The translations under genes were made by a program, and so were the position numbers. From Candidatus Heritagella intestinalis (lineage in GTDB: Bacteria > Bacillota > Clostridia > Oscillospirales > Acutalibacteraceae): a stretch of 64,000 nt of DNA. Location of the stretch: the NCBI GenBank assembly GCA_904420555.1, contig CAJFVO010000006.1, positions 1-64,000 on the forward strand, given 5' to 3'. Under the pieces are notes generated by a model that saw nothing but the letters and a program-made list of their open reading frames with translations, searched no databases and had not been told where the DNA came from. Below, one piece after another: positions 33,464 through 42,116 of this stretch (within the stretch, counting starts at the first letter, position 1; each line of letters starts with the position of its first letter).

Positions 33464-34771
33464 ATGTGGGCATACGAATCTGTGTTTTATCAAATCTATC
33501 CGCTGGGGTTCTGCGGGGCCCCGCTTTCCAATGATGGGGTGCAGGTGCCTCGTATCCGCAAGGTGGAGGAGTGGATTCCTCACCTGCAAGCCCTGCACAT
33601 TGGGGCCATTTATTTTTCCCCCATATTCGAGTCGGACAACCACGGCTATGACACCCGGGATTTCACCAAAATTGATTGCCGCTTGGGCAGCAACGAGGAT
33701 TTCAAGGCCGTTTGTCAGGCACTGCACAAGGCCGGCATCCGGGTAGTGCTGGACGGCGTTTTCAATCATGTGGGCCGGGGCTTCTGGGCTTTCCAGGATG
33801 TCCTGCGCAACCGGGAGGGTTCCCCCTATAAGGACTGGTTCTGCATCAATTTCGGCGGCAACAACGGCTACAACGACGGCCTCTGGTATGAGGGCTGGGA
33901 GGGCCACTTTGAGCTGGTGAAGCTGAACCTGCGGAACCCGGAAGTGGTGGAGTATCTTCTGCATTGCATCCGGGGCTGGGTAGAGGAGTTCGATATTGAC
34001 GGCCTGCGTCTGGATGTGGCCTACAGCCTGGACTTGGACTTTCTGCGCCGGCTGCGGAGCTTCTGCGACAGCCTGAAGCCGGAGTTTTTCCTCCTGGGGG
34101 AGATGCTCCACGGGGACTATAACCAGCGCATGAACGACCAGATGCTCCATAGCGTCACCAACTATGAGTGCTATAAGGGCCTGTATTCCAGCTTTAATTC
34201 CATGAATCTGTTTGAAATCGGATTTTCTCTGAACCGGCAGTTCGGCCCGGAAAACTGGACCCTGTATAAGGGCAAGCACCTGCTGAATTTCGTGGATAAT
34301 CACGATGTTACCCGGGTAGCCAGCATTCTCACCGAGCCCCGGCATCTGAAGCCCATCTACGGCCTGCTCTTTGGAATGCCCGGCATTCCCTGTGTCTATT
34401 ATGGCAGCGAGTGGGGCGCCCAGGGGAAAAAGCAGGACGGCGACCCGGCTCTGCGTCCCTGCTTTGAGAAGCCCGAAGAGAATGACCTGACCCAGTGGAT
34501 TGCCGCTTGCGCCAAGGCGTTTTCCGGCAGTAAGGCCCTGCAATATGGAAGCTATAAAACCGTGATGCAGCAGAATCATCAGCTCATCTTTGAGCGGAAG
34601 TATGAGGACCAGCGGGTGCTGGTGGCCATCAACGCGTCGGCGGAGCCTTATCATGCCCACTTTGACGCCCAGGCGGGCCGTGCCCGGGATTTGATTACCG
34701 GGGAAGTCCACGATTTTGGCGGCGGCAGCGAGCTGCCCCCCTTCTTCGCCGCCTTCTGGGAGATCTTTTAA
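33464..34771 (+). CDS. GH13 alpha-amylase family glycosidase
   Basis: A 435-residue cytoplasmic enzyme without signal peptide. The four GH13 regions are present: DGVFNHVG near residue 97-104, DGLRLDVAY with nucleophile Asp184, LLGEMLHG with acid/base Glu213, and FVDNHDV with the third acid Asp281. The C-terminal beta domain is short. Intracellular GH13 enzymes of this small size act on maltodextrins or sucrose-type substrates; specificity is not visible. The next gene starts four bases after the stop and may be translated with it. Confidence 0.9.
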   Translation: MWAYESVFYQIYPLGFCGAPLSNDGVQVPRIRKVEEWIPHLQALHIGAIYFSPIFESDNHGYDTRDFTKIDCRLGSNEDFKAVCQALHKAGIRVVLDGVFNHVGRGFWAFQDVLRNREGSPYKDWFCINFGGNNGYNDGLWYEGWEGHFELVKLNLRNPEVVEYLLHCIRGWVEEFDIDGLRLDVAYSLDLDFLRRLRSFCDSLKPEFFLLGEMLHGDYNQRMNDQMLHSVTNYECYKGLYSSFNSMNLFEIGFSLNRQFGPENWTLYKGKHLLNFVDNHDVTRVASILTEPRHLKPIYGLLFGMPGIPCVYYGSEWGAQGKKQDGDPALRPCFEKPEENDLTQWIAACAKAFSGSKALQYGSYKTVMQQNHQLIFERKYEDQRVLVAINASAEPYHAHFDAQAGRARDLITGEVHDFGGGSELPPFFAAFWEIF

Positions 34772-34774
34772 CCC

Positions 34775-35098
34775 ATGGAAGAGGGATTTCTCCGGCGGGT
34801 GTATGATATTACCGCCCGGATCCCCCGGGGGAAAGTGAGCACCTATGGGCAGATCGCCTTTCTGGCGGGCAGTCCTCGTGCCGCCCGGATTGTGGGGGCC
34901 GCCATGTACCGGGCGCCGGCAGGGCTTCCCTGCCACCGGGTGCTGTACCGGGATGGCTCCCTGTGCCCGGGAGAGATTTTCGGCGGGCCGGGCCGTCAGC
35001 GGGAGCTGTTGGAAGGGGAAGGCATCCCCTTCCTGTCGGATGGCCGGGCGGATCTAAAGCGGTGCCTGTGGCATCCGGGGGATTTGCCGGGAGGATGA
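34775..35098 (+). CDS. MGMT-family alkyltransferase domain protein
   Basis: A 107-residue protein consisting only of the DNA-binding/active-site domain of O6-alkylguanine-DNA alkyltransferases. IPRGKVSTYGQIA near 16-28 is the recognition helix region and PCHRV with Cys53 is the active-site motif. The alkyltransferase-like (Atl) proteins have Trp at this place; here Cys is retained, so direct alkyl transfer is possible. It starts just after the GH13 stop without a clear ribosome site, suggesting coupling. Confidence 0.85.
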   Translation: MEEGFLRRVYDITARIPRGKVSTYGQIAFLAGSPRAARIVGAAMYRAPAGLPCHRVLYRDGSLCPGEIFGGPGRQRELLEGEGIPFLSDGRADLKRCLWHPGDLPGG

Positions 35099-35173
35099 CA
35101 GCGCGCGGAGAGGTCTAAATTGAAACAGGATGAATAAGCGGCCGCTTGAGCGGCTGTGGGAAGGATGATACCA

Positions 35174-35626
35174 ATGTTTAATTCTACAAGCCAATTTACC
35201 AAACTTTTAGATGAGAAGAACCTGCGTTATCGCGTTTTAGAAGCGGAAGGCCCTAACGCGCCGGACGACCGGGTACTCATGAAATTCCAGGGGCACTACG
35301 CCTCCATGGAAACCTGCGTTTTCTTTCCGGAAAAGGTACAGCTGGCTGGTGTACGGATTTTCCGGGTGGCTCAGGTGCCGGTGGAAAAACGGGAAGAGGT
35401 TCTGCGCCTGCTCAACCAGTGGAACCGCCGGTTTGTTTTGGCCAAGTTTTACCTGGATCCCAGCAGCGGCTTTGTGGAGATCGCGGTGGACGTCCTCTAT
35501 CAGGAGGACAATGGGGCGCAGCTTTGCTTTGAGGCTTTGAACCGGGCTGTAAGTACCTGTGACATGGTGTTTCCCACACTGCTGGAAGCGATGGGAGATT
35601 TCCAAGCGAAACCAGAAAATTCCTAA
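35174..35626 (+). CDS. YbjN-domain protein, copy 1
   Basis: A 150-residue protein of the YbjN type (T3SS-chaperone-like fold). MFNSTSQFTKLLDEKNLRYRVLE at the start and the central LLNQWNRRFVLAKFYLDPSSGFVEIAVDV block match the second copy downstream. ATG 35174 is spaced correctly from GGAAGGA; ATG 35165 abuts it. Function unknown; in enterobacteria YbjN modulates motility and stress genes, which may not apply here. It forms a tandem pair with the next gene, 117 bases away. Confidence 0.75.
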   Translation: MFNSTSQFTKLLDEKNLRYRVLEAEGPNAPDDRVLMKFQGHYASMETCVFFPEKVQLAGVRIFRVAQVPVEKREEVLRLLNQWNRRFVLAKFYLDPSSGFVEIAVDVLYQEDNGAQLCFEALNRAVSTCDMVFPTLLEAMGDFQAKPENS

Positions 35627-35743
35627 AAATAAACCGTTTAAAGATTGCGGGTTTTTGTTGACTTTGAACGAGAAATTGTGTAATATAAGAAGGTAGATAC
35701 CAAAAATTTGGCTGCAGAAAGCGGTCAAAAAGGAGGATGGAAT

Positions 35744-36175
35744 ATGTTTTACGCAACCCAGGAGTTCGTCAACCATTTGAAGAAGGAAGAGCTGAAGTAC
35801 ACTCTTCATGAAGCGGAAGACCCGGAGTCCGGGAAAGACCGTGTGATCGTGAAGTTCGGCGGCGAGAACATCAGCGATATTGTCATTCAGTTCTTCTTCT
35901 CCGATGACAGTGAGGATGCAGGCGTCCGCATTTTTGACATTGTCAAGGTGCCGGAAATGAAATCCAATAAGATGATCAAGGTTATTAACGACTTGAACAA
36001 TAAGTACCGCTTCGCTAAGTTCTGCCTGGATACGAAGGATGACACCATCCAGCTGGAGATCGACCTGATTTTCCGGCAGCACGATATCGGGGCAATCTGC
36101 ACGGAGGCTATGCTGCGTGCCCTGCGCATCTGCGATGATTCCTATCCGGAGCTGATGAAGGAGCTGTGGGCCTGA
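35744..36175 (+). CDS. YbjN-domain protein, copy 2
   Basis: A 143-residue paralogue of the preceding gene with the same layout: MFYATQEFVNHLKKEELKYTLHEAEDP, VRIFDIVKVPEMK, and INDLNNKYRFAKFCLDTKDDTIQLEIDL. AAAAGGAGG precedes ATG 35744. The two proteins are clearly related but well diverged, so the duplication is old. Function unknown. Confidence 0.78.
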   Translation: MFYATQEFVNHLKKEELKYTLHEAEDPESGKDRVIVKFGGENISDIVIQFFFSDDSEDAGVRIFDIVKVPEMKSNKMIKVINDLNNKYRFAKFCLDTKDDTIQLEIDLIFRQHDIGAICTEAMLRALRICDDSYPELMKELWA

Positions 36176-36491
36176 GAAACTGGGCTTAGGCAGGAGAGGA
36201 ATAGGGAGAAAGAACGGGTTCTTTTGTAATCGTTCATAATTTGGCTAAGAAACCTTTTTGAAATATTCGCAGCTTTGAGACAAAAGGGTCATATTTCTAA
36301 GGTATACTAAAGCCATGGAAACGAGTACAAGAGCCTGTCCCAACAGGCGATTTCATAAAACCCTTCTTTTTCATGATTCCTTCTCAAGATCAAAAGGCCG
36401 GACTTCGCGTCCGGCTTTTTGATTTTTAGGGAGGGTTCCCGCTGAAAGGGGTTCGGCCTTCCACGATATATACCATCCAGGAGGAAAGACT
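36176..36491. other. 316-base spacer holding small-RNA cassette D
   Basis: No protein gene. It has the same promoter-type layout as the spacers at 22.7-23.6 kb, a short core and a terminator, followed by about 60 bases leading to the ribosome site (GGAGGAAAG) of the PH-domain gene. Confidence 0.65.
36315..36430 (+). ncRNA. Small-RNA cassette D (short relative of A-C)
   Basis: Predicted transcript of about 115 nt. -10 TATACT at 36303-36308, CATATTT 13 bases before it and TTCATAA (36233-36239) 70 bases before it, identical spacing to B and C. The AAGGACGGAATACC core is absent, but AGTACAAG and the following hairpin remain (GCCTG 36333-36337, CAGGC 36344-36348), and the next ~32 bases (36354-36385) are nearly identical to cassette A, including the complement of AGAAGGAAT-ATG. 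A terminator AAAGGCCGGAC / GTCCGGCTTTTT ends at about 36427. Confidence 0.6.
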
Positions 36492-36878
36492 ATGCCAGAA
36501 ATGATTTGGCAGGACCGGAAGCGGATTCTGGGAATGCCCATTACCTTTACCAAATATTCCATGTCGGAGGACCGGCTGTTTATTAAGAAAGGCTTTTTAA
36601 ACCTCTCCACCGATGAACTGCTCCTCTACCGGGTGCGCGACATCAGCTTAAAGCGGTCTTTGGGCCAGCGAATCTTCGGGGTGGGGAGCGTTGTTGTGTA
36701 TTCTTCCGATCAAACGACCCCCTCTTTGGAATTGAAGAACATCAAAAACAGCGAAGAAGTTAAAGAGCTCCTTCATCAGCAGGTAGAAGAGATGAAGCTT
36801 CAGAGAAGGGTGCGCATTGGTGAGCTGATGGACGGAGACCCGGGGGACGAGGACTTTGACGATGGAGAAGTGCTCTGA
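36492..36878 (+). CDS. Bacterial PH-domain protein (YdbT-like)
   Basis: A 128-residue protein consisting of one bacterial pleckstrin-homology-like domain of the bPH_2 type: FTKYSMSEDRLFIKKGFLNLSTDELLLYRVRDISLKRSLGQRIFGVGSVVVYSSD is the diagnostic stretch. There is no membrane segment, unlike many YdbS/YdbT proteins. The C-terminus is acidic (DGDPGDEDFDDGE). GGAGGAAAG precedes the ATG. Function unknown. Confidence 0.8.
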   Translation: MPEMIWQDRKRILGMPITFTKYSMSEDRLFIKKGFLNLSTDELLLYRVRDISLKRSLGQRIFGVGSVVVYSSDQTTPSLELKNIKNSEEVKELLHQQVEEMKLQRRVRIGELMDGDPGDEDFDDGEVL

Positions 36879-36907
36879 TTTTTGATTTTTTCGAGAGTAT
36901 CCGAAAG

Positions 36908-36970
36908 CCAAAAAGTGCCGGCAGGCATAGGCCGTTACGGCCTGGAACCTGCCGGCGCTCTTTGTGGATG
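36908..36970 (+). terminator. Terminator after the PH-domain gene
   Basis: Long stem AGTGCCGGCAGG / CCTGCCGGCGCT with an internal CCGTTACGG hairpin and a CTCTTTGTG tail; it could serve the convergent small gene as well. Confidence 0.65.
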
Positions 36971-36981
36971 AGGCCCTTTTC

Positions 36982-37182
36982 TCAGTGAGCGGAATAGCCC
37001 ATGAGGTTTTCGGCAAACTGGCGCAGCTCTGCTTCGGTGCGCAGGTTTACCCCGCTTTGATGGATGCCTTCCTGGATATAGGGGGGCAGCGAAGCGAAAT
37101 ATTGGCGCATGCGCTCCTGCTGGGCTGCTGCGGACTCGTAAGTCCCAGAGGACTGGGGGAAAGATCGGTTCATTTCCGGCAT
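36982..37182 (-). CDS. Small conserved clostridial protein
   Basis: A 66-residue soluble protein. I start at ATG 37182 because GGAGGTGA lies seven bases upstream; the GTG at 37191 overlaps that site. The middle part, RMRQYFASLPPYIQEGIHQSGVNLRTEAELRQFAENLM, is the type of short helical protein found in many Clostridia as hypothetical. No function is known to me. It is divergent from the Bce-type regulator. Confidence 0.6.
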   Translation of the reverse strand: MPEMNRSFPQSSGTYESAAAQQERMRQYFASLPPYIQEGIHQSGVNLRTEAELRQFAENLMGYSAH

Positions 37183-37265
37183 TTGATTCACCTCCGACTT
37201 TATTCTTTGCTGGAAACCGGTTTCCTATACCGGATATTTTGAAAAACAGAGAGGAGAAAGACTTT

Positions 37266-37937
37266 ATGTACCGGATCTTTATTGTGGAGGACGACCGGGG
37301 AATTGCCCAGGCCATCCAGGAGCAGGCGGAAATGTGGGGCCTCCAGGCCAAATGCGCCGGGGATTTCCGGAATGTGCTGGCGGAGTTTGCCGGTTACGAC
37401 CCGCACCTGGTGCTGCTGGACATCTCCCTGCCCTTTTATAACGGGTACCATTGGTGCAGTGAGATCCGGCAGGTCTCCAAGGTGCCTATTATCTTTATTT
37501 CCTCCGCGTCGGACAATATGAATATTGTCATGGCCATGAACATGGGGGCGGATGACTTTATCGCCAAGCCCTTTGACCAGAGTGTCCTCATTGCCAAAAT
37601 CCAGGCTTTACTGCGCCGCACCTATGATTTCGCCGCCGCCGTGCCGGTGCTGGAACACCGGGGCGCTCTGCTGAATACCGGGGATAATACCCTTACCTAT
37701 GAAGGAGAGCAGGTTTCCCTGACCAAAAATGAATACCGCATTTTGCTGGCCCTCATGGAAAATAAGGGCAAAGTGGTCAGCCGGGAACGTCTCATGGAGC
37801 GCCTGTGGGAAACCGACAGCTTTGTGGACGACAATACCCTGACCGTCAATGTCAACCGCCTGCGGAAAAAACTGGACGCCGTGGGCCTGCAGGATTTTAT
37901 CACTACCAAGTTCCGGGTGGGATATATTATTGATTGA
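37266..37937 (+). CDS. BceR/BraR-type response regulator
   Basis: A 223-residue OmpR-family regulator. The receiver domain has acidic residues at 9-10, the phosphoacceptor Asp52 (LLDISLP) and Lys101 (FIAKPF). The C-terminal winged helix (LTKNEYRILLALMENKGKVVSRERLMERLWE) binds DNA. The N-terminus MYRIFIVEDD and the paired short kinase place it in the BceR group, which senses flux through a BceAB transporter and controls antimicrobial-peptide resistance. GAGGAGAAAG precedes the ATG. It starts the regulator-kinase-transporter series. Confidence 0.92.
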   Translation: MYRIFIVEDDRGIAQAIQEQAEMWGLQAKCAGDFRNVLAEFAGYDPHLVLLDISLPFYNGYHWCSEIRQVSKVPIIFISSASDNMNIVMAMNMGADDFIAKPFDQSVLIAKIQALLRRTYDFAAAVPVLEHRGALLNTGDNTLTYEGEQVSLTKNEYRILLALMENKGKVVSRERLMERLWETDSFVDDNTLTVNVNRLRKKLDAVGLQDFITTKFRVGYIID

Positions 37938-37962
37938 GAAAATCAGGAAAGGAGGAAACGGT

Positions 37963-38958
37963 ATGGCGCCATTTTTGAAAGCCTATTGGAAACAGTGCAG
38001 GAAGGGCTTGGGGATTTTCCTGCTTTTTAGCCTGATTTTCCTCGGCGTCTTTCTGCTGTATGGGATTTCCATAGAGGCAGTGGTGTATCCGGCGATTCTT
38101 TGCGGCCTGTTGGGGCTGATATTTTTGGCGCTGGATATGCATCGTGCCTGGCGTACTTACCGGCAGCTGGAAATTTTAAAGACGCTGCCAGCTCCCCTGA
38201 TGGAACCCTTTCCGGAGCCGGATACCATGGAAGCCGCGGAATATCAGGAGATCATCCGGACCTTGCGGGAGGGACAGAAGCAGCTGGAAAGCGGCATGGC
38301 CCTGCGCTATGAGGAGATGGTGGAGTATTACACGATCTGGGCCCATCAGATCAAAACCCCCATTGCCTCTATGCGGCTGACCCTGCAAAACGAGGACTCC
38401 GAGCTTTCCCGGCGGCTTTCGGAGGACTTATTGCGCATTGAGCAGTATGTGGAGATGGTGCTGTGCTATCTGCGGCTGGATTCCAGTTCCACGGACTATG
38501 TGTTCCAGGAATACGATTTGGACAGCATTGTCAAGCAGGCCGTGCGGAAATTTGCCGGGCAGTTTATCCGCCGCAAAATCCGCCTGGACTACCAACCCCT
38601 GCATACCCGGGTGGTGACGGACGAGAAATGGCTTCTCTTTGTTGTGGAGCAGGTGTTATCCAATGCCCTGAAATACACCCCAGCCGCCGGTACGGTGACC
38701 ATTGATTTGGAGGAACCGAAAACCCTCTGCATCCGGGACACGGGCATAGGGATTGCGCCGGAGGATCTCCCACGGGTATTCGAAAAGGGATATACCGGCT
38801 ATAACGGCCGGAATGATAAGAAGGCCAGCGGCATCGGATTGTATCTGTGCCGGCGGATTTGTAAGAACCTGAACCATGTTATTTCTGTGGATTCCTCCCT
38901 GGACAGCGGAACCGTGGTGCGTATCCGTTTGGAGCAGGTGAAGCTAGGCAAAGAATAG
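37963..38958 (+). CDS. BceS-type sensor histidine kinase
   Basis: A 331-residue intramembrane-sensing kinase. Two spans (about 18-34 and 41-58) are joined by a very short loop, so it has no extracellular sensor domain, as in BceS. His128 in IWAHQIKTPIASM is the phosphorylation site; NALKYTP (N box), DTGIGIAPEDLPRVFEKGYTG and GIGLYLCRRI are the ATP-binding motifs. AAAGGAGGAAAC lies upstream; the gap to the regulator is 25 bases. The family responds to peptide antibiotics via its transporter, not directly. Confidence 0.92.
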   Translation: MAPFLKAYWKQCRKGLGIFLLFSLIFLGVFLLYGISIEAVVYPAILCGLLGLIFLALDMHRAWRTYRQLEILKTLPAPLMEPFPEPDTMEAAEYQEIIRTLREGQKQLESGMALRYEEMVEYYTIWAHQIKTPIASMRLTLQNEDSELSRRLSEDLLRIEQYVEMVLCYLRLDSSSTDYVFQEYDLDSIVKQAVRKFAGQFIRRKIRLDYQPLHTRVVTDEKWLLFVVEQVLSNALKYTPAAGTVTIDLEEPKTLCIRDTGIGIAPEDLPRVFEKGYTGYNGRNDKKASGIGLYLCRRICKNLNHVISVDSSLDSGTVVRIRLEQVKLGKE

Positions 38959-39040
38959 GCGCCGTCACGGGAATATATGGATTCCAACAGGCCTTGCCTG
39001 CATTTATTTCAACCTGTGACAAAAGCGTAAGAAGTCGGAA

Positions 39041-39082
39041 GGAAAATGTAAGCCCATTCGATGGTTTGCATTTTCCTTTTTT
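39041..39082 (+). terminator. Terminator between the kinase and transporter genes
   Basis: GGAAAATG-TAAGCC / GGTTTG-CATTTTCC arms with a T6 tail. TACAAT at 39085-39090 just after it may be the -10 of the transporter genes, so regulator/kinase and transporter would be separate units. Confidence 0.7.
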
Positions 39083-39135
39083 GTTACAATAAAGCCACAG
39101 AAACCAATCACCAATCCCATAGGAGGAATGATTCG

Positions 39136-39897
39136 ATGAGTATATTGGAAGTTACGGGATTAAAGAAAACCTATACCACCCGCTTTGGAGGCAACCGGGT
39201 CGAGGCCCTGCGGAGCGTTTCCTTCAGCGTGGAAGAAGGGGAATATGTGGCCATTATGGGCGAGTCCGGCTCCGGCAAAACCACCCTGCTGAATATTCTG
39301 GCCGCCCTGGATAAGCCTACCGGCGGCACGGTCCGTTTGGATGGGAAAGACCTCTCCCATATCAAGGAATCCAATGTGGCGGCCTTCCGCCGGGATCACC
39401 TGGGCTTTGTGTTCCAGGAGTTCAACCTGCTGGACACCTTCTCTTTGGAGGACAACATCTACCTGCCTCTGGTGCTGGCCGGTAAGCGCTATCCAGAAAT
39501 GAAGGAACGCCTTGCCCCCATTGCGGCGCAGCTGGGGATTTCCGATATTTTGAAGAAGTATCCCTATGAGGTCTCCGGCGAGCAGAAGCAGCGGGCGGCT
39601 GTGGCCCGGGCGCTGATTACCAACCCCCGCTTGATTCTGGCGGATGAACCCACCGGCGCGCTGGATTCCAAGGCCACCGACGAGCTCTTAAAGCTCTTTG
39701 GGGAGATTAACCACAACGGCCAGACCATCCTCATGGTTACCCACTCGGTAAAGGCTGCCAGCCATGCCGGCCGGGTACTGTTCATCAAGGACGGGGAAGT
39801 CTTCCACCAGATCTACCGTGGGAACAGCACCAACGAGCAGCTCTATCAGAAGATTTCCGATACCCTCACCGTGTTGGCCACACGGGCCGGCCAGTAA
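39136..39897 (+). CDS. BceA-type ABC transporter ATP-binding protein
   Basis: A 253-residue ATPase of the MacB/BceA type. Walker A GESGSGKT at 42-49, Q-loop FVFQEFNLLD near 92-100 and Walker B LILADEP at 166-172 are normal, as is the switch His (VTHS). The signature motif reads VSGEQ at 146-150 where LSGGQ or SGGQ is usual: the second Gly is Glu (codon GAG). With the following permease it should form a peptide-antibiotic resistance transporter. AGGAGG precedes ATG 39136. Confidence 0.92.
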   Translation: MSILEVTGLKKTYTTRFGGNRVEALRSVSFSVEEGEYVAIMGESGSGKTTLLNILAALDKPTGGTVRLDGKDLSHIKESNVAAFRRDHLGFVFQEFNLLDTFSLEDNIYLPLVLAGKRYPEMKERLAPIAAQLGISDILKKYPYEVSGEQKQRAAVARALITNPRLILADEPTGALDSKATDELLKLFGEINHNGQTILMVTHSVKAASHAGRVLFIKDGEVFHQIYRGNSTNEQLYQKISDTLTVLATRAGQ

Positions 39898-39935
39898 AGG
39901 CCCACAGCGATTTTTTGAAAAGGTGGTTTTGACCT

Positions 39936-41972
39936 ATGAAGAAAGGTTTTTACAGTAAGCTGGCCTGGACGGGAATCCGGAAAAACAAACGGCTGTATAC
40001 CCCCTATATCCTCACCTGCATCGGCATGGTCATGATGTTCTATATCATCTGCTTCCTGTCCACCAGCAGCGTATTGGAAACCCTTCCCGGCGGAGCGACC
40101 ATGCAGTCTATGCTGAGTTTCGGCGGCGGGGTGATGGGCGTGTTTTCCCTGATTTTCCTGTTTTACACCAACTCCTTCCTGATTCGCAGGCGGAAGAAGG
40201 AATTCGGCCTCTATAACATCTTGGGCATGGGAAAGTGGAACCTGGGACGCGTCCTGTTTTGGGAGACTTTGATTATCGCGGTGATTGCTCTGGCCGTGGG
40301 CTTGTTTGCCGGCATTGTGCTTTCCAAGCTGGCAGAGCTGGGCATGGTGAATATCCTGCGGACCCAGGCAACCTTCGCTCTGAGCCTGGAACCCCTGGCC
40401 ATCCGGGATTCCGTGATTCTTTTCGGCATTATCTTCCTGCTGCTCTTCCTCAACGGCCTGCGGCAGATTCATCTGTCCAACCCCATCGAGCTGCTCCACA
40501 GCGAGAATTCCGGCGAGAAGCCGCCCAAGGCCAACTGGTTCTTTGCGGTGGCAGGGCTGCTGCTTCTGGGAGCGGCCTATTACCTGGCGATTACCATTGA
40601 AGACCCCATCACGGCCCTGGTATGGTTCTTTGTGGCTGTGGTCATGGTCATCATCGCAACGTATCTGCTGTTTGTTTCCGGCTCCGTTGCTTTTTGCCGG
40701 CTGCTGCAAAAGAAGAAGAACTACTATTATAAGACCAACCACTTTGTCTCGATTTCGTCCATGGTCTACCGCATGAAGCGCAACGGCGCAGGGCTGGCAT
40801 CTATCTGTATCCTGTGTACCATGGTGCTGGTGATGCTGTCCTCCACAGTGTGCCTGTACATCGGCACCGAGGATACCCTGCAAAATCGGTATCCCCGGCA
40901 TATGAATGTGGATATTTCCGCCAGCGACCCCGCCAATCTGAGTTCGGAAATCACCGATGAAGTGCGCCGGACAGCGCAGCAGATAACGGAAGACGAGGGT
41001 TTGGAGCCGGAGAACCTGCTGGATTACCAGATGGCTGCCTTTGCAGGCACCTTGGAGGACGACCGCTTTATTGTGACGGAATCCACCATGTACGACTATG
41101 CGAGTGTTTGGCAGGTATTTGTGGTTTCCCTGGAGGACTACAACCGCCTCATGGGGGAAAACGAAACCCTGGAGCCCGGCCAGGCCCTTGTCTACACCAC
41201 CAAAACCCCATATGAAGGGGATACCATTGCCATTGAAGATTCCCAGCCCCTGACCATCAAAAAGCAGGTTTCGGATTTTCAGGACAATGGCATTGACACC
41301 TCCCAGATATTTTCCTCCATGTACATTTTTGTGCCGGATGTGGAGGAGGTAGTCCGCCCTCTCATGGGCCGAACCATCAGCGACAGCAGCACCATCTCCA
41401 TTGTGGAATTCCACTGGTTTTATGGATATGATATAGAGGCCCAAGATGATGCCCAGATACAGGTTTGGAACCGTCTGGACCAGGCTCTGGAACCTCTTTC
41501 CGAATCTCAGGAGCAGCTCAACGTTCTGGTGGAGGGCCGGGCTCAGGAGCGCAGCAGCTTCTACGGCCTGTATGGTGGCTTGTTCTTCCTGGGTATCCTG
41601 CTGGGAATTGTGTTTATCTTTGCCGCTGTGCTGATTATGTACTACAAGCAGATTTCCGAGGGATACGAAGATCAGTCCCGGTTTGAAATCATGCAGAAGG
41701 TGGGCATGACCAAAAAAGAGATTCGCAAGAGCGTCAATTCCCAGGTGCTTACGGTGTTCTTTCTGCCGTTGCTGGTGGCGGGGGTCCATCTGGCCTTTGC
41801 CTTCCCCCTCATCTACCGGTTGTTGATTCTCTTCAGCCTGACCAACCTCCACTTGCTGATACTGGTGACGGTGTGCGCTTATCTGGTGTTTGCCCTGTTC
41901 TATGTATTGGTCTACCGCATTACTTCCGGGGCCTATTACCATATTGTCAGCGGGACATCCAAAGAGGAGTAA
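39936..41972 (+). CDS. BceB-type ABC transporter permease (FtsX family)
   Basis: A 678-residue permease with the BceB layout of ten spans: one N-terminal, a first FtsX block around 60-190, a pair near 200-255, a span near 290, a large extracellular domain of about 200 residues (roughly 315-535), and a final FtsX block of three spans (about 550-570, 605-630, 640-665). FGLYNILGMGKWNLGRVLFWE and RFEIMQKVGMTKKEIRKSVNSQ are the two FtsX coupling regions. The large extracellular domain is what binds antibiotic-lipid complexes in BceB. It follows its ATPase in 39 bases. Confidence 0.92.
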   Translation: MKKGFYSKLAWTGIRKNKRLYTPYILTCIGMVMMFYIICFLSTSSVLETLPGGATMQSMLSFGGGVMGVFSLIFLFYTNSFLIRRRKKEFGLYNILGMGKWNLGRVLFWETLIIAVIALAVGLFAGIVLSKLAELGMVNILRTQATFALSLEPLAIRDSVILFGIIFLLLFLNGLRQIHLSNPIELLHSENSGEKPPKANWFFAVAGLLLLGAAYYLAITIEDPITALVWFFVAVVMVIIATYLLFVSGSVAFCRLLQKKKNYYYKTNHFVSISSMVYRMKRNGAGLASICILCTMVLVMLSSTVCLYIGTEDTLQNRYPRHMNVDISASDPANLSSEITDEVRRTAQQITEDEGLEPENLLDYQMAAFAGTLEDDRFIVTESTMYDYASVWQVFVVSLEDYNRLMGENETLEPGQALVYTTKTPYEGDTIAIEDSQPLTIKKQVSDFQDNGIDTSQIFSSMYIFVPDVEEVVRPLMGRTISDSSTISIVEFHWFYGYDIEAQDDAQIQVWNRLDQALEPLSESQEQLNVLVEGRAQERSSFYGLYGGLFFLGILLGIVFIFAAVLIMYYKQISEGYEDQSRFEIMQKVGMTKKEIRKSVNSQVLTVFFLPLLVAGVHLAFAFPLIYRLLILFSLTNLHLLILVTVCAYLVFALFYVLVYRITSGAYYHIVSGTSKEE

Positions 41973-42002
41973 TAAAAAAGGGGAGATTTGAAATAGATCT
42001 GA

Positions 42003-42038
42003 GCGGGCTGCGGAACGGCGGCCCGCTTGCTTTTTGCC
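42003..42038 (+). terminator. Terminator of the Bce-type transporter genes
   Basis: GCGGGCTGCG / CGGCCCGC-type arms (AGCGGGC against GCCCGCT) with GCTTTTTGCC after. Confidence 0.7.
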
Positions 42039-42116
42039 AATAGGAAAAGCAGCGTTGTAATAAATTGCCCCTTTCCCGACTATGATTGGTAGTATCGGGA
42101 AAGGGGCTGATTGCGT

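Noticed and set aside
33131-34936. Long minus-strand open frame opposite the GH13 gene
   Set aside because: It is a shadow of a high-GC gene; the plus strand has all catalytic motifs.
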